Source of the DNA: Clostridia bacterium
GTDB taxonomy: Bacteria > Bacillota > Clostridia > TANB77 > CAG-465
DNA length: 64,000 nt
Assembly: GCA_030524345.1 (NCBI GenBank)
Contig: JAUNGP010000002.1
Span: 1 to 64,000, forward strand
Direction: 5' to 3'
In this document: positions 17,702 to 25,933 of the stretch, one piece after another
How the letters are laid out: every line of letters begins with the position of its first letter
Position numbering within the stretch: the stretch's first letter is position 1
Translations under genes and position numbers: made by a program
The notes under the pieces: generated by a model
Databases searched by the model: none
Seen by the model: the letters and a program-made list of their open reading frames with translations, nothing else
Told to the model about the DNA's origin: nothing

Positions 17702-19393
17702 TTATTTATGATTCTTTTTTCCCCTTACAATCATTACAATTACTATTATGATTACTACAATAGCAATAATAGAAATAACGATATAAAGCCAAATATTCAT
17801 ATCAGATGTCGGAACATTTTCTACTTCATCTTGATATTGATTTACAATAGTATAGTTTTCTTGATCTATTTGTGCACTATAATTTTCTAGATCGCCCTTG
17901 CTTTCTTCTAATTCTGTTACTGTATAATTGATATGATTACCAGCTTCATCAAATAGTGGAAGTCCTGTAAATTTAACATTCATATCTTCTGTTGTACTAA
18001 TTGTTTTTTCTACTATCACTTCATCATTATTTTTTAGCCCAACAATGATGTTTTCAGGACGAGTTTTTAACTTATTATCGTAATCTTCCCACTTTTTAGT
18101 TACTATAATATCCATACTAGGTGAAATTTTTGCTATCATACCATTTAATTTCTTATCCTTTTTTGAGGCCTTTTCATCTTCTTCGTGATTTTCTACTTCC
18201 CCAATTATAAATAAAGTATAATCATCATTAATGATAAAATCAGAAATATTTGTCTTATTTTCTTGGAATTGATAATAATTTACATTTAATAATAATAATT
18301 CTTTATCTAATATTGACATTAGAACACTTTCTTCATCATTACCAACTACAATAATTTTGTCATTATTAAGTATCTTAACTTTTTTTACTTCCAATAATTC
18401 ATCATTAGCAATAATCTGTTCTCCAATTTTGTTTCCATCTGTATCATACTTTAAAATAATTGGGTATTCTTCTGTTTGTGCCACTATAAAGTAATTTCCA
18501 TCATCATCAATAGCAATATCTTTGAAACTATTCTCATTTGTGTTATATACTTGTTTCCACTTGACATTTCCACCTTCATCAATGCTATATACAATTCCAT
18601 TTAACTGATATGTATCCTTATTTAATATACTTCCGATAACTACTGTACCATTCTGATTTGAAATCGCATCTTCAAATTTCATTTCAGAAGCATTAGCATC
18701 AGCACTTATTTTTATGAAATCTATTTGATTACCATTTTCATCATATACCACTAGAATTCCATAACAATAATCAAGATATTCATCTTCTCTTTCAATTTCT
18801 AAATAATAATTTCCAGCAATCAAATAATTACCAGCTGCATTCTTAGTTACATTATTCAATTCAAGATCCATATACACCATATTATCATTTGATTCTAAAT
18901 CACTAAATAAATTATCCCATGAGCTATCTGTCCAAACAAGTTTGCACTCACTATCATATTTATTTACTACTTGTCCATGAGGATTATAATAATATTCTCC
19001 TGTTACTAAAAAGCTTCCATCTTCATTAAAATAAATGTGATCTATATACGAGATATAATCTATTCTTTTGGCAAATATTAGTTCTTCACCACTTGGATCA
19101 TACTTTTCTATTGTATAGAAAACAATAGCATATCCAGCTGAATAGTCATACGTTTTTCTTAATACCATAATATTACCATCTTTGTCCTTACCAATAGCCT
19201 CATAACGATTATAATATTTTACACTATCTACGCATCTTTCCCATAGTAAATCAAACTTATATATCACTCTTTGTGTTATTTCTTCTAACCTATTCTGATT
19301 TAATATCATTATTCCAGAAATAAGACTTACCAAAACCACAAATGATACAAGAATCATCATTACCGAAATCAATGATACTCTTCTTTTTTCCAT
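17702..19393 (-). CDS. Surface protein with propeller-like repeats, one Cna-B domain and C-terminal anchor
   Basis: N-terminal TM (residues 8-29), then ~390 residues of repeated units (KYDPSGEELIFAKRIDY, VVYDENGNQIDFIKIS, KYDTDGNKIGEQII) typical of a beta-propeller, then one Cna-B domain (about 430-520; TKKWEDYDNKLKTRPENIIV). The C-terminus is NVPTSDMN plus a hydrophobic helix and RGKKNHK tail. The anchor resembles that of the 1025-aa protein (D-x-NIW-[IL]-Y) but lacks a canonical LPxTG. It is last of three genes behind leader copy 3, 11 nt after the amidase-like gene. An adhesin or scaffold role is inferred. Confidence 0.82.
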   Translation of the reverse strand: MEKRRVSLISVMMILVSFVVLVSLISGIMILNQNRLEEITQRVIYKFDLLWERCVDSVKYYNRYEAIGKDKDGNIMVLRKTYDYSAGYAIVFYTIEKYDPSGEELIFAKRIDYISYIDHIYFNEDGSFLVTGEYYYNPHGQVVNKYDSECKLVWTDSSWDNLFSDLESNDNMVYMDLELNNVTKNAAGNYLIAGNYYLEIEREDEYLDYCYGILVVYDENGNQIDFIKISADANASEMKFEDAISNQNGTVVIGSILNKDTYQLNGIVYSIDEGGNVKWKQVYNTNENSFKDIAIDDDGNYFIVAQTEEYPIILKYDTDGNKIGEQIIANDELLEVKKVKILNNDKIIVVGNDEESVLMSILDKELLLLNVNYYQFQENKTNISDFIINDDYTLFIIGEVENHEEDEKASKKDKKLNGMIAKISPSMDIIVTKKWEDYDNKLKTRPENIIVGLKNNDEVIVEKTISTTEDMNVKFTGLPLFDEAGNHINYTVTELEESKGDLENYSAQIDQENYTIVNQYQDEVENVPTSDMNIWLYIVISIIAIVVIIIVIVMIVRGKKNHK

Positions 19394-19404
19394 ATTTATC
19401 CCCC

Positions 19405-20064
19405 TTATACAAAATGCATAATTGCAAATCTACAATATTCATTCTTTGAAACATATCTTAAATTATACTCTTTCCTATTTAAAGTATTACTATTATAATA
19501 AATACCAAATCCATTAACATCCGATACAATAGCTAAATGATCCGTTTTATCTGACGTTGAAAATATGGCTATAACATCTCCAGCATGAGTCTGTTTTTCA
19601 GCTTTTTTTATATTTTCTTCTGTTAAATCATAATAATCTACTCTCACATTTTTTGTTTTTTCCCAATATTTTATGAAATCATTTACTCTTATAAATGAAG
19701 TAGAAATCAAAAAGCTATCTGGCTTATCATCTGAAAAATGATAACTTTTACAATACCATTTTTCATTAGTAGCTATCAATTTTAAAAATTCATCTTCTCC
19801 CAAATCAATGTCTACGAAATCGGGTTCAATACCACCAGCGACTAAACACTGTGAAACAAAATTTGTACAATTTGTTTCAAAGTATAAATAGTCACTATTA
19901 GAGGCCATAAAGTATCGATTAGAATATTCTACTGCTTTTCTAAAATTATAACTACTATTATCATATTGTTCACATAACATTAACTCATTATTAAAATGAT
20001 AAAATAAAAGAATAATTAAAATAATAGAGGTTAATTTTACAAAAACGTTCATATTTTTTGACAT
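19405..20064 (-). CDS. Amidase_6-type putative cysteine hydrolase, exported
   Basis: This 219-aa protein carries the putative amidase domain (Amidase_6) found in Clostridia: FRKAVEYSNRYF at the start, the Cys in FETNCTNFVSQCLVAGG and His in KTDHLAIVSDVN. One N-terminal TM or signal segment (residues 10-26) places it outside. A peptidoglycan or peptide amidase activity is suggested by fold only. It lies in the leader-3 operon (12 nt after the SanA-like gene). Confidence 0.8.
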   Translation of the reverse strand: MSKNMNVFVKLTSIILIILLFYHFNNELMLCEQYDNSSYNFRKAVEYSNRYFMASNSDYLYFETNCTNFVSQCLVAGGIEPDFVDIDLGEDEFLKLIATNEKWYCKSYHFSDDKPDSFLISTSFIRVNDFIKYWEKTKNVRVDYYDLTEENIKKAEKQTHAGDVIAIFSTSDKTDHLAIVSDVNGFGIYYNSNTLNRKEYNLRYVSKNEYCRFAIMHFV

Positions 20065-20075
20065 ATCTCCCCTCC

Positions 20076-20738
20076 TTATATAAATCCGTATTCCAATACA
20101 TTTTTGACATTCTTTATTTTTAAATTTGCCTCTAAAAAAGCTTTTACATTTGCTAAGTATTCTCTTAAAGTTCCTTTTATACCAACATTATAAATATGAA
20201 AATCCGATGATACTATGATTCCTTCCAATCCTATTTTTCTCATAAGATAGCTTGTCCTATAACTATACATTCGCTGGGTACATACTATAACAGGTTCATC
20301 TCCCACATATTCTCTCACTCTTTGTATTGTTGAATAGGTATCTATGCCATAATAATCTGTGATAATGTCTTCATCTGGTACCCCAATCTCTAGTAAATAT
20401 TTCTTCATAATATCTACTTCATGTACCCCAGATGCCTTACTATATCCACCTGATAATATGATCTTATCTCCAAGTTCATTTTTGTATAAATGATAAGCAC
20501 AATTTAATCTGTCTTCTAATGGAGTAGACAAACTGTTTTTTCCAACTTGAGCACCCGGTACTATAATATATTTGCATCTTTGAATTTTATCTATCCCTTC
20601 TAAATAATATAAGTTATCCTTATTATTTGACTTTATCCTATGATTAATCATAAATGAACATATTAAAAAAATGTTAAATAACAAAAAAAGTATAATCGTA
20701 ATCAGCAATATTTTGTTTCTTATCGAACTTTTTATCAT
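20076..20738 (-). CDS. SanA/YdcF-like DUF218 membrane protein
   Basis: DUF218 proteins are envelope proteins; SanA affects vancomycin sensitivity in Enterobacteria. One TM (residues about 8-28), then the DUF218 core: IIVPGAQVGKNSLS, LEDRLNCAYHLYK, IILSGGYSKASG, NTYST-like IDTYSTIQRVREY. GGGGG precedes the ATG at 20738 (220 aa), preferred to an ATG 27 nt upstream without SD. It is the first gene of the leader-3 operon. Confidence 0.85.
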   Translation of the reverse strand: MIKSSIRNKILLITIILFLLFNIFLICSFMINHRIKSNNKDNLYYLEGIDKIQRCKYIIVPGAQVGKNSLSTPLEDRLNCAYHLYKNELGDKIILSGGYSKASGVHEVDIMKKYLLEIGVPDEDIITDYYGIDTYSTIQRVREYVGDEPVIVCTQRMYSYRTSYLMRKIGLEGIIVSSDFHIYNVGIKGTLREYLANVKAFLEANLKIKNVKNVLEYGFI

Positions 20739-20924
20739 ATAGCCCCCATTTACTTGATATTTCATTTAAAATATTGATTTATAATTTGTAATATAAATAT
20801 CACTTTTTTGATATTATATATTTAAAATATACCTCATTTATATATAAATTTTAATGATTTTTTATCAATTTTTTATAAACAATAGGTATTATTTTTGATA
20901 TTTATAGATTGGTAACAATCATAC

Positions 20925-20962
20925 GCAAAAAGAGCTGGTACTAGTTTCATCTAGTATCAGCT
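20925..20962 (-). terminator. P4 terminator-like hairpin of leader copy 3
   Basis: A 12-position stem with the same single A-C mismatch as the other copies and an ATGAAA loop, followed by CTTTTTGCG. Confidence 0.6.
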
Positions 20963-21017
20963 TATATAGCAATGGACAGAGTTGTCCCTATTATTTTCTT
21001 GTTCAATCTTTATAGGA

Positions 21018-21080
21018 CTACATGTGTGTGTGTGTGTGTGTGTGTAGTTCATTCATGCTTTTGTGTATTTTAGTTACCAT
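21018..21080 (-). CDS. Leader peptide, copy 3 (20 aa, His-Thr repeat)
   Basis: Reads MVTKIHKSMNEL, HTHTHTH, M, stop. The first five residues, the EL and the HTHTHTH block are shared with copies 1 and 2; the NVVL tail is lost because one base is missing after the (AC)11 tract. SD GAGGAG is present. Confidence 0.45.
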   Translation of the reverse strand: MVTKIHKSMNELHTHTHTHM

Positions 21081-21169
21081 AATCTATCTCCTCTATAGTA
21101 TTCCTACTACGATTTCATTATATCATATAATATTGATTAGTTCAATAGTTTCTATTTTTTACAAGTCAC

Positions 21170-21203
21170 AAAAGAGCCCATCAAACATAAAGTTTGATAG
21201 GCA
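21170..21203 (-). terminator. Terminator of the TadZ-like gene
   Basis: The stem GCCTATCAAAC/GTTTGATGGGC is followed by TCTTTTG on the minus strand, just past the stop at 21211 and upstream of leader copy 3. Confidence 0.8.
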
Positions 21204-21210
21204 TACATTT

Positions 21211-22977
21211 TTATTTTCGACCAAAAAGGCCTCTTTTCTTAGTTGTTGTTGTATATGTTTTGCTTTGAACATTTACTCCGCCTTCAGTAGGATATATTGT
21301 ATTAATAATTTTTTTCAAATTACTTTGAAATTCTTCTGTAAATGTAGAAAACTTATTAGAATATTTATATACCATTTCAACATACTTTCTATAATTTTCT
21401 GTGTCAAAAGGTAATATATAATATGGTATTGATGAGGAATTAAACAACTCATCATACATTTTCAAGTCATAACTTGTATAAGTAGCAATACCATCAATTA
21501 AATCTTTAGCAGTTAAAGCACATTTAACATGTTTATTAATGATTATCTTGATTTTATTCATTGCAACGCCACGAGCTTTAAGCTCTCTTAAAAACATAGT
21601 GATTTGACTAATATTTAATACATTCATATCTTGTACTAGATATATTTCTTGACATAGTTTAAAATAATCAATTGGTGTACTAAAGTCGGCATCAATTAAC
21701 AATATACTATTATGTTGCTTTATAGTATCAAGAACAACAGAAGCATTATACATTTTCCTATCTTCACCAGGCATTCCAGTATATATGCTAAGTTTATCAT
21801 ATATCAAAGGCTCATTCATTCCATTAGATGCATATCTTAAACTTTCTGCAGCTATACTCCTTTTTCCTGTATTATCATAGGTATAAATTGTATAAGTATC
21901 TCTTTTCCTAGTAACATCAATAATAGCAGTCTTTACTTTGCTTCGAGCCAAATTTGTAGCGATTGCATTAATGCAAAATGTGGTTCCAACCTTAGGAGCT
22001 CCTACAAAGCATACAGCCTTTTTATAATCTTTAGGAACTTCATATATAGATTTTACTACTTCTTTTTCTAATACTTGAGTAACAACCTTTTGCTCTACTG
22101 GAGCCTGCTTTACTACAATTTGCTTTATTATTTCAGGCTCTTTTTTGATCTCTATGACTTTTGCATCATTTTCCTTAGTTAAAATTTCTTTTGGCTTTTT
22201 TTCTGTAATTTCTATCTTCTTCTCTTCAACTTTTTTCTCTTGCTTTTTAGGTGGTTCAGAAGTTTTTTGTGGTACTTCTTCTTTTATGACCTTTACTTCT
22301 ACTGGTTCTACTTTAACAAGAAGACTTTTATATTTTTCATTATGTTCCTGTAAATAGTTTCTTACATCAAGAGGTAAAAAGTTAATAATTATTCTTAATT
22401 GATCTGCTGTATACTGAACCGCAATTCTATCAAATATCTCAGAATACTTATCAACAACACCATTTTGATTTTTGTAATAGGTTATAATTCTTTGAATCTC
22501 TAGTTCTGAGACTTCTGATGCTGCATATACATTCTCAGATACAACATTATCATAATATTTTTTTACATCCTTTTTTAAATAAGGTTTATATATTGCATTT
22601 GTAACTTTACCCTTTGTTCTATCTTGACCGGTAAGAACCGTATAGATTCCTAAATTAAATAGCTTAGATAGAAAATCATCTCCAAGTTTTCTTCTATCAG
22701 AAGCAATATATATAATATTTTTTGAATCAAAGGTATCGGTGATACTGTCTATTATTTTAAATAAATAATCATCTATTTGTGCAAAATTATTAGTAGGAAA
22801 TTTTTCAAGTTCTTCTAGCATTATAGCTCTATCATAATTTCCCTTTGTTAATTCTTGTATAAATTGTTTAAAATAATAAACATTTTTGTACTCTAATTTT
22901 TCACCATATTTATCTTGATAAAACTGAACAATGCCTTTAACTGTATCATCATTACTAATTCCAAAAAGTACTCTCAT
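21211..22977 (-). CDS. TadZ/CpaE-like protein: receiver-like domain, linker and ParA-type ATPase
   Basis: 588 aa. Residues 1-130 look like a divergent receiver or Rossmann domain; about 225-310 is a Lys/Glu-rich low-complexity linker (EKKVEEKKIEITEKK); about 320-550 is a P-loop ATPase with a deviant Walker motif (CFVGAPKVGTTFCINA, no second Lys of KGGxGKT) and ILLIDADF as Walker B. The basic tail ends in TKKRGLFGRK. TadZ/CpaE ATPases position Tad/Flp pilus or secretion machinery at the pole. Only one small membrane protein accompanies it here, so the machine, if any, is elsewhere. Confidence 0.72.
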   Translation of the reverse strand: MRVLFGISNDDTVKGIVQFYQDKYGEKLEYKNVYYFKQFIQELTKGNYDRAIMLEELEKFPTNNFAQIDDYLFKIIDSITDTFDSKNIIYIASDRRKLGDDFLSKLFNLGIYTVLTGQDRTKGKVTNAIYKPYLKKDVKKYYDNVVSENVYAASEVSELEIQRIITYYKNQNGVVDKYSEIFDRIAVQYTADQLRIIINFLPLDVRNYLQEHNEKYKSLLVKVEPVEVKVIKEEVPQKTSEPPKKQEKKVEEKKIEITEKKPKEILTKENDAKVIEIKKEPEIIKQIVVKQAPVEQKVVTQVLEKEVVKSIYEVPKDYKKAVCFVGAPKVGTTFCINAIATNLARSKVKTAIIDVTRKRDTYTIYTYDNTGKRSIAAESLRYASNGMNEPLIYDKLSIYTGMPGEDRKMYNASVVLDTIKQHNSILLIDADFSTPIDYFKLCQEIYLVQDMNVLNISQITMFLRELKARGVAMNKIKIIINKHVKCALTAKDLIDGIATYTSYDLKMYDELFNSSSIPYYILPFDTENYRKYVEMVYKYSNKFSTFTEEFQSNLKKIINTIYPTEGGVNVQSKTYTTTTKKRGLFGRK

Positions 22978-23019
22978 ATTTTCATTTCCTCTCTCATCAA
23001 TCTTTTATCATATGTTAAA

Positions 23020-23355
23020 TTATACTATTAAGAACGCATACATAAGTGGTAAACATTGAATGATTACCATAAATATTGAGATTCCCACAATTAGTCTTTG
23101 TCCTAATATTTTATGCTCTAAGACCTCAGATCCTATCACGTAAAACTGATATAATGCGTATATAAAAACAAGTGTAACGATAGGCCATGAATATCTCTGA
23201 ATCAGTATTAATACATTTAAAGTCGAATTATTTAGCATTTCTGGTGTTTCTACTCCTATATTTTCATCTACTTCAACACCTAATACAAAATTACAAGTTA
23301 TCGCAGCAATAATTGATAAAACAATTGCTACTAATGTTATCTTTTTATAAACCAT
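23020..23355 (-). CDS. Small membrane protein, VirB2/TrbC-like topology
   Basis: 111 aa. A signal-like helix (ITLVAIVLSIIAAITCNFVLGVEV) is followed by a short loop and two TM helices (WPIVTLVFIYALYQFYVIG and LIVGISIFMVIIQCLPLMYAFLIV) separated by KILGQRL. That is the size and topology of VirB2/TrbC-type pilins, but sequence identity to them is not certain. TAGGAG sets the ATG at 23355. It lies 42 nt upstream of the TadZ-like gene, so the two are probably cotranscribed. Confidence 0.65.
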   Translation of the reverse strand: MVYKKITLVAIVLSIIAAITCNFVLGVEVDENIGVETPEMLNNSTLNVLILIQRYSWPIVTLVFIYALYQFYVIGSEVLEHKILGQRLIVGISIFMVIIQCLPLMYAFLIV

Positions 23356-23496
23356 ATTGATTTCTCCTACTCTATTTTTCAAATTATGTTTAAATTACAT
23401 TATAATTTTACTATAAATAATATAAAATATCAAGCTAATGAAATAAAAAAATTAGTAAAATGTAAAATATTTATGTAAATTTAATTAAATTTATCT

Positions 23497-24240
23497 CTAT
23501 ACATTTGATATTTTGCTTGATTTATTACTATTAAGAAATGCTTCCACTTTTTTACATTCTTCATCCGTTGGAATCTTTTGCTCCTTCAGTTGATACTCTA
23601 TTCCAAGCTTTTCCCATTTATAAACACCCATATCATGATACGGTAATACATCAATTTTTTCTACAGATTTTAGAGTAGATATAAAATTTCTTAGTCTATA
23701 TAGTGCATTATTTTTATCTGTAATGCCTGGTAAATATACAATTCTTATCCACATTGGTATCTTCCAGACATTAGAAATGTAAGTCGCTAATTTAAGTATT
23801 TTCTCATTTTTAGTGCCAACAAGCAAATTATGTTCGTTACTATCAATATGCTTTATATCATATAAAAATAAGTCTATATAGTTAAATAATTCATTGATAA
23901 TATGATTTTCAATATCAAAGTTTCCAGCCGTATCTATTGCAATATGAATGTTATACTTTTTTAATTTTTTACATACTTCAAGTAAAAATTCAGCTTGCAA
24001 TAAAGGTTCTCCACCTGAGAAAGTAACTCCACCATGTGACTTTTTCATATATGGCTTTGCCTTTAAGATTTCTTTTACTAATTCATCAGAATCCATTTCC
24101 ATACCTGCATTTACATTCCAAGTATCAGGATTATGACAAAATTTACATCTTAAATTACATCCTTGTAAAAAAACAACATACCTAATTCCAGGCCCATCTA
24201 CTTTACTAAAACTTTCTAATGAATGTACTCTTCCCTTCAT
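23497..24240 (-). CDS. pflA: Pyruvate formate-lyase activating enzyme
   Basis: Radical SAM enzyme that installs the glycyl radical in PflB using S-adenosylmethionine. The C-x3-C-x2-C cluster motif is in GCNLRCKFCHNPDTW, followed by TFSGGEPLLQ (SAM binding) and DIKHID. GGGAGG 9 nt before the ATG at 24240 fixes the start (247 aa, normal for PflA). Unlike the common pflB-pflA operon, it is 1.7 kb from pflB with a divergent gene between. Confidence 0.95.
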   Translation of the reverse strand: MKGRVHSLESFSKVDGPGIRYVVFLQGCNLRCKFCHNPDTWNVNAGMEMDSDELVKEILKAKPYMKKSHGGVTFSGGEPLLQAEFLLEVCKKLKKYNIHIAIDTAGNFDIENHIINELFNYIDLFLYDIKHIDSNEHNLLVGTKNEKILKLATYISNVWKIPMWIRIVYLPGITDKNNALYRLRNFISTLKSVEKIDVLPYHDMGVYKWEKLGIEYQLKEQKIPTDEECKKVEAFLNSNKSSKISNV

Positions 24241-24312
24241 ATCTAATAACCTCCCACTAGCTTTCTGTAAATTATATTTTATCATAAATATATTTTATTT
24301 AAAAGCTATTAT

Positions 24313-24341
24313 TTGACTTTTCATCATTATTATTGTATAAT
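24313..24341 (+). promoter_or_regulatory. Sigma-A promoter for the 24409 gene
   Basis: TTGACT (24313-24318), 17-nt spacer, TATAAT (24336-24341), with the ATG 68 nt downstream behind GCAGGAGG. Near-consensus. Confidence 0.8.
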
Positions 24342-24408
24342 TTCAATATTATGTAAAACGAATTCAGATATTCAATTGAAATCTAATAACTTGCAGGAGG
24401 TTAATACT

Positions 24409-25859
24409 ATGTTAAATTTCATTTACCCTAAAAAAGTAGAAAAGGAACTCGAAGAACTTAAAGAAAATTTAGAATATTATGATGTATTATTAAGCCATGA
24501 AAGACGGGATACGTTAAACAATACGATAAAAAAGAATATTTTAAGCATTTTATCTTGTGATAGATCAAATAAAATGTACTACATGATAAGAAACTATTTT
24601 GAAGAATTAGATATTGCAGTAAAAAATTATTTAGCAAAGAAAAAAACACTTGCTCAAATGGCCACTACTCAAGATACTCAAATATTGAGTACATTATCTT
24701 TCATTTTTCAAAATTTATACTTAGAGTTTCTAATTCAATATATGTCTTTTAAAGATAAGGAACTAAATGAATGCTACAATACAATAAATACTTGGTTATT
24801 ACTTAGAGAAGAGCGTTCAAACATTTTAGAAGAAGCTAAAATCGTGATGAATATTTTAAGGCTTTATGTTACTTATTGCTTTAATGATAATCTATCCCAT
24901 GAAGATACCATGGTAAAGATAGGCTACTTGCTTCAAAGATTAAAAATTTCTAAAGAAAACTACGACAAACTCTTTTCACTATTGCTAAATAAGGATGTAT
25001 TTTATAAAGAGTTTGGTAAGACTTTAGAAAAGATTTTTCTGTCTAAACTAAATACTAATCATATTGCAACAGAAAATGGCATTGTCGAGAGAATGATAGA
25101 GTCATGCAAGGAAAATCTTGCAAATAATGAGATTGTATTTGACATGACATATCAATATGAATATGATGTTTTATATAATGCTATCTCTTCTGCTATTGAA
25201 GCATGTGATGAAAAAATTTCTGAGGCTTTACTCCATCTTATTCAAAGTGGGAATACTTATACACCTACTCATTTCTATAAAACACTTATGGAAAATCCAA
25301 ATGTTTTTCAGACATCTACTTATTGTAAATCAATCACGCTCATCACTTCTGAATTCTATTCTGGGCTCTATTTTATAAATAATATTCAAAAAGAAGCTTT
25401 AGTTGAAACGATCACAAATATTGCAAATAGCTGTTTAGACCTTATTCTATCAATCAAAGTCAGTCGTTTTTCAAAGGAATTATTTCACAGTTTATTGACG
25501 GTGGCTTTATACAATAAAAGTATAGAGATTAAAAAGACAACAGAATCTAAAGTAAGCAAATTAGATTCATTTAACATCAATGCAAATGGAAATGTAATGT
25601 TCTATAATCGCTGTCTTGAGTGGTATCATAATCATAAAAAGAACATGATGGCCAAAAAGAACTGCAAGCCTTCCCATACTATTCTAATGAGTCTTATATT
25701 AGTATTGTGGAAGAAGACTATCATATCTTTGAAGAAAATAATACAGCCTTGGAAGAATTATTTACACTAGTAAAAACTTTTTTGACAAAATACTATCTTT
25801 CCATGCCAAATGATGTTTACTTTGATTTTATTTCTTTTTTTGAAAAATCACGGAAATAG
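24409..25859 (+). CDS. Unknown helical protein with an apparent -1 frameshift near its C-terminus
   Basis: I do not recognise the family. GCAGGAGG precedes the ATG at 24409 (MLNFIYPKKVEKELEELK). The zero frame closes at 25770 with an unlikely Lys/Ile-rich tail. Slipping one base back at GCC-AAA-AAG (about 25652-25660) gives a sensible acidic continuation (ELQAFPYYSNESYISIVEED) to a TAG at 25857-25859, total about 483 aa. The site C-AAA-AAG could support programmed -1 frameshifting; loss of one A from a run or a sequencing error are equally possible. The protein is mostly helical and cytosolic, with no motif seen. Confidence 0.65.
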
Positions 25860-25890
25860 CTTTACAAAGTTGATAGTAAATTGATATTTA

Positions 25891-25919
25891 AAAAGTCGAA
25901 GGTAACTCCTTCGACTTTT
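25891..25919. terminator. Bidirectional terminator between the 24409 gene and pflB
   Basis: A perfect 12-bp stem (AAAAGTCGAAGG/CCTTCGACTTTT) lies between two convergent genes, with T-runs usable in both directions. Confidence 0.9.
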
Positions 25920-25933
25920 CTTTATATATTTCA

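Larger units (their letters stand above)
20925..21145 (-). promoter_or_regulatory. His-Thr leader element, copy 3
   Basis: The most diverged copy. TTGAAC (21145-21140), 17 nt, TATAAT (21122-21117). P1 is now GTAGTA/TACTAT (21110-21095), a different sequence that still pairs. Then SD AGAGGAG, ORF 21080-21018, P2 around the (AC)11 loop, P3 GGACA/TGTCC (20987-20974), P4 AGCTGATACTAG/CTAGTACCAGCT (20962-20933) and CTTTTTGCG. It lies about 190 nt upstream of the SanA-like gene. Retained pairing with changed bases argues for an RNA structure. Confidence 0.7.

Noticed and set aside
17702..19393. Canonical LPxTG anchoring of the propeller/Cna-B protein
   Set aside because: The sequence before the TM is VPTSD, not LPxTG; called only as anchor-like.
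20925..21414. Plus-strand ORF running through the (GT)n tract at 21022 (MCVCVCVC start) and similar plus-strand ORFs elsewhere over the repeats
   Set aside because: No SD on the plus strand, it overlaps a clear minus-strand gene and promoter, and it is not shared by the other two copies.
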